Assembly: GCA_018902385.1 (NCBI GenBank)
Contig: JABSSW010000022.1
Location: 496,001 to 560,000, forward strand
Origin: Physcia stellaris
Taxonomy: Eukaryota; Ascomycota; Lecanoromycetes; Caliciales; Physciaceae
DNA length: 64,000 bases
Direction: 5' to 3'
Shown piece after piece: positions 57,401 through 64,000 of the stretch (the first letter of the stretch is position 1; each line of letters starts with the position of its first letter). The translations under genes were made by a program, and so were the position numbers. The notes below the pieces were generated by a model. That model saw nothing but the letters and a program-made list of their open reading frames with translations. It was not told where the DNA came from and ran no database searches.

Positions 57401-59611
57401 GACGTCGGATTCGGGCTTACAGATCCTTACGATGATCGATACACCAATTGGAATGGGGAACTAGTGCATGGCAAGGTATCTCCAAGGGCCCCAACTTACA
57501 GTTTTACATCAGAAAACTTTGCAGTTGCGCACCTTAGATTGCTGTCGTATCCGAGAAATCAAAATTGGTTCGCCCAACCACTCTCTGCCACTGCTAAATA
57601 TACACGAGAAGCTTCCGATGGAGAGGGTACTTTTGTGTATGTCATCGACTCAGGTTGCGATTTCTCTCATCCAGTAAGTTATTCTTAGGCTTCTTCGCTA
57701 TTTTCTCTCCTTCGATATGCTATGTTGTGTAGCAATAGTGCTGATTATCCCACTTAGGAGTTCGCAAGTATCGTGAAACCGGAAAAGTACGCCGTATCGA
57801 CACTGAAAACCCCGGACGGAGATCAAATGGGGCACGGAACGCACGTCGCAGCGATGATAGTAGGCCAGTACAATGGGTGAGTCATCTGGGTGATGCTTTT
57901 CCTCGTTGAAGACTTGACCAAGTTTATTTTCCACATCTTTGACGTTCACTATATGCTCTCACTCAACGCTTGGCCGAGACCGTAACCGCAATGCTGACGC
58001 TATGTATCAATAGCGCTGCTAAACGAGCTAAGATCATTGATGTTAAGATGGGTGATGAGGACCTTCCAAGAATGGAGGAAATCTCCGAAGCCTGGAGATG
58101 GGCTGTAGATGATATCATGATGAAAAACCGTCGGGGCAAGGCAACCATAAATTTCAGCTTCGGTAAGTCTTCAAATATACCTTCGGTACTCTGTTCTTAC
58201 AAATGTCAGCCCAGGGGTACCCAGATGCAGTAGATCCCAATGGTCATTATCAATTCAACATCCCTGGGCTTCAACCGCCTAAAGTGGCTGACCACTGGAT
58301 AACTCTGCTCAGATTGGCATGGGAGAATGACATCGTTACCGTTACCAGCTGCCTGAACAATGGAGAAGCCCTTGGCAACTTCAACCCCAATCGATTTGGA
58401 AGTGCCAACAACGCTCTAATCACGGTCTGCCGCTTAACAGCGACTGGAAAGAAATCCGATAAGAACGCAGTCAAGAAGGCAGCAACATTCGGATCAGACA
58501 AGGGAAATCTTCGTCTTGTCGGGAATGACGACATCTACGCCATCGGTGAGGCCCTTCAGCTCCCCGTTTCCAATTCTCAAACCGTCTTTAACCCCGCAAC
58601 CGGCAAGCCTCCCCGCGACATGTATGAGAAAGGTGTTGAAGGCTCTTCATTCTCTGCCCCTCAGGTTGCAGCACTGTCCAGCTACATTGCAGGCTCGACT
58701 ACGCAATTCCCGCCCTTGCCAGCCGGTTCTGTCTCCATGGGGCGGAAGAAGCAACTTGTGGACCTCATGCGGAGTGATAGTAATTATGACACGCCAGGGG
58801 CAGCCTACAATGGCGTCCGCGAAATTTGTACAAATCCTCCCACAGGACCCCCGAGGACTATTCGGTAAGTTATCACAGAATCCGTAGCGGAGACACTACT
58901 TAACGTGGTGGCTTTTAGGAGAGATGCCGACAATAACTCAACGTCAATGCTGCTTTCTCGTCAACATAGCTCCGACTATCTGGATCCCGTAAGAGTCTCC
59001 TTGAGGTCTCAGTGTTTTGTCCCTTGGCGCTAACTAATGATTTTAGTTTATCTGCGGGACCGAACGTGGTGTCAATGGATTCAGAATTTCCGGCTTTCAG
59101 CGAGAGCCAGTCGATCAGCCACTCCTTGGTACCCACATCACGTATAGTGCCAACTATCTAGGAGCATGCCGGGCGAGAGATTATAAATTCTCGATCAACC
59201 CTGAAGGATGGCTCAAGGGTGCGTTTCCCGAGGACCTCACGGTCGCGGACAGCTATGACCTGAGCGCATGGGCCGCCGGCCCTCGATTCTGCGGTGCTCT
59301 CGGGCTGTCATTTACTAAGAATGACCCGATCGGACAATTCCCAGCAGTTACTTACAGTAAGTCACTACTGTCTATCTCTAGGGTAAATACCACTCCAGTA
59401 GACCTCGCTAATGCTTTTCTTTTCAGCGTACGTTGACACTGATGGCAAAACTGGAATCTGTATTTCCAGCGATAATAATGGGGCGTTTCCGGCATATGAG
59501 TGCGACTTCGGCCCCGCGTTCGACGGCAAATGGCAGGAAACCGTCTATCTCACCTGCAGTCCGCCAACGGATGACCCTGGATACTGCTCTGGCAGCGGCA
59601 CTAGTCAATAG
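51426..59611 (+). CDS. Giant secreted fusion: SGNH esterase + FG-GAP propeller + repeats + S8 subtilisin
   Basis: Twenty-three exons with GT-AG introns sum to exactly 2070 codons (2069 aa), every phase matching. After a signal-like N-terminus and KR site, the SGNH esterase (about 28-225) has Ser39 in LPLGASITVG, GTNDL and the D-x-x-H pair in DDKIHP (205/208). FG-GAP/VCBS repeats (about 320-860) carry calcium-loop motifs such as DINGDGLDD, DLNNDGRAD and DVNGDGRAD. A Gly/Ser/Asp linker (to about 909) leads to at least three GQTLTPG..ITV repeats (about 910-1110), a Pro/Ser tandem of 13 aa, then an S8 peptidase with Asp in VIDSG (about 1562), His in GHGTH (about 1600), Asn in CLNNG (about 1710) and Ser in GSSFSAP (about 1807). 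A Cys-containing tail ends at 59611. Two genes misjoined is the alternative, but no stop or start lies at the junction. Confidence 0.85.
55872..56027 (+). repeat. Introner-like element copy B (intron 15 of fusion gene)
   Basis: This 156-nt intron starts GTACGTGTATCTCGGGGC and ends CTCCGACATCTCCATAG. It is homologous along its length to intron 1 of the permease at 38722-38876. It splits a GQTLTPG repeat unit between the last two bases of one glycine codon, and its removal restores GQTLTPGGTITV. The branch-like motif GCTGAC lies near the 3' end, as in copy A (ACTGAC). Confidence 0.85.
56140..56257 (+). repeat. Coding tandem repeat, 39-bp unit
   Basis: Three imperfect 39-bp units encode a 13-residue Pro/Ser/Thr-rich segment ending PP(L/F)VGPTSSS. 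They form a likely O-glycosylated spacer before the peptidase half of the fusion protein. Confidence 0.7.
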
Positions 59612-61365
59612 TATGGTACCCTTTCTTTGATGGTTGATCTCACGGTTTGATACTACTGGCTTCAACATCTGGAAAGGGCGACAGATCTCTAATTCGATGG
59701 GATGGATATCAAAAGTTTTCATCTTCATGGAGGGGTAGATTAGATGATGCGGAGCAATCCTTGCCTCAAGCAGCGATTACATAGCAGACTTAGCTTGCGT
59801 ATCACCAAAGTAGCAGCATTGCACTTATTGCAAATTGGGGACTCTCACTTGACTGCATCCTTCCGTGACTTGGAGAGAATTGATTGCTCGTGATATACTT
59901 TGATTAGTTCCCAGCAAATCTGGGGCGTGGGGTTGCTGCCTGCCCGCCTTTTGGGGTATCTACTGACTTAACATAGATAGCAGGATATAGAAATCACCCT
60001 GTGTTCCCCCGGACTTGGCTAATTATCCTCGATGGGGAATTACCTACCTATATTTCTCACATGGATACCTAGGTGACAAACCTGAATTGCGCAGGACATT
60101 GGCCGTTTTCGTCTCACTCGTGGATTCGGGGACTGGTAGTTACGGGTTTGTCTCTCTTTCTAGTTATCTATCGGATCTTGGGAATGGCTATTGGGATCCA
60201 GATGGGGACTTTGTTTGGGGGAGGGGGGTGAAATTAGGGCTTGCGGATTAAGGTCTGTTGCTACGTTGAGGTAGATAAGGAGCGAGAGATGAGTTTAGTA
60301 TGGCTCTTGGAGGGGAGATGGGATATGCCTTTTCGCCTACAGCAGCGAGCAGTCCGAGACCAGTGGTGATGGGGGTCTCAATCACGATGTTCTGGCTGCG
60401 ATGAATCAGCCGGACACGGCCCTTGCAATAGCGTAGTAAGTGCAGTCTGATACTCTTATTCCCAGACTAGCATATGTGGACCCCAGAAGTATCATCGCCA
60501 TGCTCAACACTCATGGCTGTTCTCTATATATGGCTAAAAGGGAGGCAATCCATTCCGAAGCCCGTTGACCAGGCTGGCTCGAAAAGTTGCCCCACAGCAC
60601 ACAGTCACCGTAAGGCTCTTCAAAATAGATCCGTCAATGCTCGTAATGAGAGTGCATACTCTAGAGCCAAAATCTTTTCTAGAGATGATTGGCTCGCCGT
60701 ATTACGGACCCCGTATGGGGTCCGTTCGAGTGCTTGATGAATCAATCAATCTATCTATATCTATTATTTGGAGACCCACTCGCTCCTTTCTGCCCATAAT
60801 ACCTACATCTAGTGGCGATGTTGCTCATCCGTGCACTTGTTCATGGGACAAGTCTTTCTCGAAAGCTGGAACGCCACAGCACTACGATTGAGCGAATCCG
60901 TCGATGCATTGCGTGAGCTCAGGATCACTATCCGGCACAGCGACTGTAAGTCGTGAACCCGAATTCCTGTGGATTGTAAGATCTTACCATTGCAACAAAA
61001 AGTCAACTTGTCGTTCCGGATCTCGAGTAGACTTTGCTTCTACTGTTACTTTTTCAATGTATGGAAGACGATAGAGAAAGCTGGGCGAAACAGATTGGGT
61101 TTCACTGTTCTCGAGGCCTACAAGGCTCAGTTTCACACAAGTTGAGCGAAAAATTAGATACAGAATGAGAGCATATGAGGCGACCGGGGTAGCAAGTGGG
61201 CAAGGAATGTTGAGTTCATTTTGAAATAATACAGTTGATTAGAATAAAACAAGAATTGAAAGTTTGAGAGGAGCAGTAGCTAGGCCGATAAACCGGGGAA
61301 CAAATGGCTCGCTTGGTCTCTTCCCTCGAGAAAAGCTCCAATGGCGAAAGGACCCCGAAAATGTT
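59612..61365. other. Intergenic region, about 1.75 kb
   Basis: No gene is supported; frames such as 60015-60251 have no motif. A perfect 22-nt inverted repeat (9-bp arms ACGGACCCC, loop GTAT) is at 60704-60725. ATCT-type microsatellite sequence is near 60740-60770. Confidence 0.4.
60704..60725. repeat. Perfect hairpin, 9-bp arms with 4-nt loop
   Basis: ACGGACCCC-GTAT-GGGGTCCGT is a perfect inverted repeat in non-coding DNA. It could be a terminator-like or regulatory stem; function is unknown. Confidence 0.6.
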
Positions 61366-61768
61366 TCAAAGCCCAGCAGCCAGAATCGGTGCCGGCGCAT
61401 TAGAACATCCAGTAGCCGTGTCAGAGCCCATCTATGGTGTGATCAGAGTGTGCCGACACGAAAGACTTTACTACGCTGAGACGACTTACAATTTTTCTAC
61501 AACACCTTACAAAGGATGGGCCTAACATACAGGCTTGGTACTGTCCAGCTGTTGCAGCGGTGGTACCTATAGGCACGGAATTGTCAATCAATGGATGGAA
61601 CAATCGAGCAGTATACTTACATCGTACGTAGGTGCCAGCAGTGTTGGTGTTTCCGGCGCAGCATACAAGACCGGTGTTCGTAGGACATTGGGGCACCCCA
61701 AGCTGTGCAACCCCATATGATAGGTTGCTTGCGACGAGAGTTAGGAGGAAGAGCTTTGCTGAATGCAT
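61366..61768 (-). CDS. Small secreted hydrophobin-like protein (8 Cys), atypical class II-like
   Basis: Exons 61768-61621, 61566-61490 and 61431-61366 give 96 aa. A signal peptide (MHSAKLFLLTLVASNLSYGVA) precedes a mature part with exactly eight cysteines in the order C, CC, C, C, CC, C. Spacings are 7, 12, 11, 8 and 11 residues with 12 after the last, which satisfies the general hydrophobin pattern. Landmarks are QCPTNTGLVCC and FVRCC. The first intervals resemble class II, but C4-C5 is shorter than usual. The ordered cysteines appear only after correct splicing, which supports the model. A TATA box (TATAAA, 61888-61893) lies 120 bp upstream. It would coat the outer surface of hyphae or spores; alternatively it is a cysteine-rich effector-like protein. 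Confidence 0.72.
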
Positions 61769-62973
61769 CTTGAAGTCTCAGGTGCGACTCGCTCGATTCC
61801 AGAATAAATTGATTTTGGTGTAGGTGAGGGCGAAGAATGGTTGAGAATCGAATAAGTCCCCACTGCGAGAGTGGGTTCGCTGCTCTCTTTATAGACGCTG
61901 GAAGCCTGATGCGGAAGTGAATCAGCCCCAGAATGCTTCGTACTTGCTCGGACGAAAAACCCATCATCATCAGGCCTCGTAGCAATGACCATTTATACTG
62001 GAATCTCCCAGTCATCGGAGGCGCTCCCTGATCATGGCCGAGCTTCTCCGCCGATCTTCATCTACTAGCTTGACTAGATGAAGCATAGCCCGTACAGTGT
62101 GGTCGAGCACTAGAAACGCCATCCATACATCCTGCGTTGAGCTGCACCTCTTTTCCTCACAAGCGAATCCCAAAGCAGCCACTCGTATTCGCTGCCATAG
62201 GATTATATCATCGGTGATATCCGTAGAAGCGGTTTCCTAAGATCTCCATCACGAGGGATATGCATTCGAAAGAAGCTACCTCTGTCAGCGATTCGGTTGA
62301 ACATGGTGCTTGTTAGAGACTGCACAGAGAACGGCCTTACCCCACTGCAGCGCCTTTGCATATACCACAGATCGATGAATCACCAATGCCAGTCTTTCCA
62401 AGATTTCTTCCCGACAGCTTTACGAGTTCTGCGAACAGCGATGCGCAGGTGATCGTGCTTCTTGTGCAGCATCCATTCTGCGTAAGGCACGTGACTATTC
62501 TCTCCTTTTCTTGACCTGGAGAAGGGTACCAAGTGTTGCGAATATTCCTCTATCGAAAGCTAATCGAAGGGGCGAACCGCTCCGAGGATATAGAGTTAGG
62601 TTGGGGCCCAGATGCGTGAGGCAGGAACTTGGCGAGAACTCCCCTGAGAAGGACTCCTCGGAGGAGGGCATTGCGGATGAGTATTCGGGCAGCGACTAGC
62701 GGCGAGAGATATAGAGATCGTGATGTCCTGAAGTTCTTTTTTAGCGTATCAGATGTTCAAATGTGAAAAGTGAAAGGATCATGGAGAAAGCCCGAGCGAG
62801 GCCCCCTCAAACTCTCGGCGTCGAGACCCTCCAAAATAGTATTGACAGGGTGTTTTCATAATTTCGAATCCTTGTAGGGCTTGCTGGAGCAAACCACCTC
62901 GTGCTATGTAACCAGCCAGTATCGGTTAGTTAGATAGTTTACAAAACAAACACTACCAACGCCAAATCGAAAG
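61769..62973. other. Intergenic region, about 1.2 kb
   Basis: Contains the TATA-bearing promoter of the hydrophobin-like gene. A minus-strand open stretch near 62380-62560 (reading EWMLHKKHDHLRIAV) lacks a start and a family. The 14-mer CGAAAGCTAATCGA occurs at about 62557 and again at about 62967. Confidence 0.35.
61888..61893 (-). promoter_or_regulatory. TATA box of the hydrophobin-like gene
   Basis: TATAAA on the minus strand, 120 bp before the ATG, in a GC-moderate context (CTATAAAGAG). Confidence 0.5.
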
Positions 62974-63630
62974 CTAATCGAGGACCCCTTTGGCAACAAT
63001 CCGCGCGTTGTCTTGGCTGGATCCTTCCGGCCAGGATTTAAATACCATATCAACCTCCTGGACGTCCTGTTCATAATCCAACTGTCAGCGATTCCCTTAC
63101 ACAGCACGCAGATCATCAAGAAGCAGATCCCGCACCAGCTCATTTTCCCAATTTCACCTCACAGCTCAGATCCAATAACGAGAAGGAAGGTACAACTTAC
63201 GTAGTCGCTGGCCCATTCCGCGATCATGACCAAAAACAAAGCCAGCTCCGAATTTCGCAAATGTGGCCCAGGCCATATCGTGATTCTTGATGGGCTGACA
63301 TACCACTCCTTAGGTCTCCGGCCTACAAACCAATGCGGCCAATTCGCATCACGATCACGGAATTCTTGGCATTGGTCCTAGTTACATTTCGGAGTCAGCA
63401 TTACAGTATCTGGAGAACACTTGTAAGACATGTCAAAAAACTTAGAGGCTGTCTATGATGTGGTTTGTGGACTTGAGAAGGAATGGAATTCTCCGAAAGA
63501 TACCTACATTTGAAAACTCAATAACGGGCCACGCGAAACGATGAGATATTCTACCGCCATAGTTGGTGAAGGTTATAGCATAGGACTCGTGTCCTGCCCG
63601 GAGGATATAGGTGAACGGAGGAGGAGGCAT
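62974..63630 (-). CDS. Small hypothetical protein, 130 aa
   Basis: Exons 63630-63508, 63377-63201 and 63066-62974 join in frame with good GT-AG sites. The protein starts MPPPPFTYILRAGHE and contains the Trp-rich stretches PHWFVGRRPKEWYVSPSRI and IWPGPHLRNSELALFLVMI, ending IVAKGVLD. There is no signal peptide or membrane segment and I recognise no family. The consistent phases and amphipathic composition support a real gene; an additional upstream exon is possible. Confidence 0.55.
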
Positions 63631-64000
63631 TTCATATTTACTGGTTCACGGTCGTTAGGAATTATTGGCCGAAGTGACGAGATATAGAACGGAACTTGCT
63701 CATAAGTAGTGACGCTGTTGGTCATTTTGTTTGATGGGACTTGTACCGAACACCTTTGGCCTCTAATTGAAGAGGTTTCCTTCGTCTTGCATAGCTGAAA
63801 GGCACCTACGAGTGCTGTAGCAAAGGTGCCAATATGGAGAAAATGGATAATGTTTACCGCAAGGGAGGACGAAGGGGCGAACATTTTTTCCCAAAACACT
63901 GAATCATACAGGGAGAAGATAAGAACATGACTGACCTAGAAACAAAACAAACGCGATTTATATTCCGAGTGGAGTCTGAGTAGAGGCAAGGCCGCTGAGG
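63631..64000. other. Upstream flank of the 130-aa gene and window edge
   Basis: A minus-strand frame (63573-63899) overlaps it but has no motif. The window ends here. Confidence 0.3.

Noticed and set aside
60015-60251. 78-codon frame with GYWDPDGD as a possible calcium-binding repeat protein
   Set aside because: It is a single short motif with no signal, neighbours or introns to support a gene.
62380-62560. Minus-strand open stretch rich in His/Lys/Arg as a transcription-factor C-terminus
   Set aside because: No start codon, acceptor site or domain could be found, so it cannot be supported.

Overview
The window comes from a filamentous ascomycete (Pezizomycotina), most likely a Dothideomycete. 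Genes lie on both strands and carry many short GT-AG introns (about 45-160 nt). There is a Zn2Cys6 transcription factor, a Sen54 tRNA-splicing subunit, Elongin C, an EME1/Mms4-like nuclease subunit, a chloroperoxidase, a hydrophobin-like protein and an intron-containing tRNA-Leu. Exon models below were built by hand from splice sites and phase. Where lengths are given, the summed exons stay in frame. Species and expression cannot be read from the sequence. Layout, 0-17 kb: an accessory, secondary-metabolism-like region. It holds a GT2 membrane glycosyltransferase, a class I methyltransferase, a PhyH-type 2-oxoglutarate dioxygenase, a free-standing carrier-condensation (T-C) protein with the domain order of fumonisin Fum14, an MCT-type MFS transporter, a vanadium-free chloroperoxidase and an SDR. 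In its middle (10.2-12.8 kb) lies a graveyard of truncated MFS, acyl-CoA synthetase, subtilisin and FAD-oxidoreductase pieces beside an intact 500-bp hAT-like MITE with an 8-bp target duplication. No PKS or complete NRPS is visible, so this may be one part, or a remnant, of a larger cluster. 18-24 kb: a soluble two-domain ABC ATPase, a decayed alpha/beta hydrolase and an MFS transporter. 24.7-40.8 kb: a coherent catabolic neighbourhood with a Zn2Cys6 regulator, a sarcosine/fructosyl-amino-acid-oxidase-type flavoenzyme with a peroxisomal-type tail, a conserved membrane protein, a DapA-family aldolase of the 4-hydroxy-2-oxoglutarate aldolase type, proline dehydrogenase, a P5C-reductase-family protein, P5C dehydrogenase and, divergent from it, an amino-acid permease. 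Together they could take up and oxidise proline and hydroxyproline to glutamate/4-hydroxyglutamate and cleave the latter to pyruvate plus glyoxylate. Several promoters carry HGATAR (AreA-type) nitrogen-control motifs. 41.7-47 kb: housekeeping genes (tRNA-Leu, SEN54, Elongin C, EME1-like). 48-64 kb: secreted proteins, namely a 309-aa unknown, a 2069-aa 23-exon protein joining an SGNH esterase, an FG-GAP propeller, a Gly/Ser linker, GQTLTPG repeats and a complete S8 subtilisin domain, an 8-cysteine hydrophobin-like protein and a 130-aa unknown. Two findings stand out. One is the esterase-propeller-protease fusion. The other is a pair of about 155-nt introns, one in the permease and one in the fusion gene, that are homologous along their whole length although the host genes are unrelated: introner-like elements. 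Four apparent frameshifts sit at or near G/C homopolymers, two of them in SEN54, so some may be assembly errors rather than pseudogenes.
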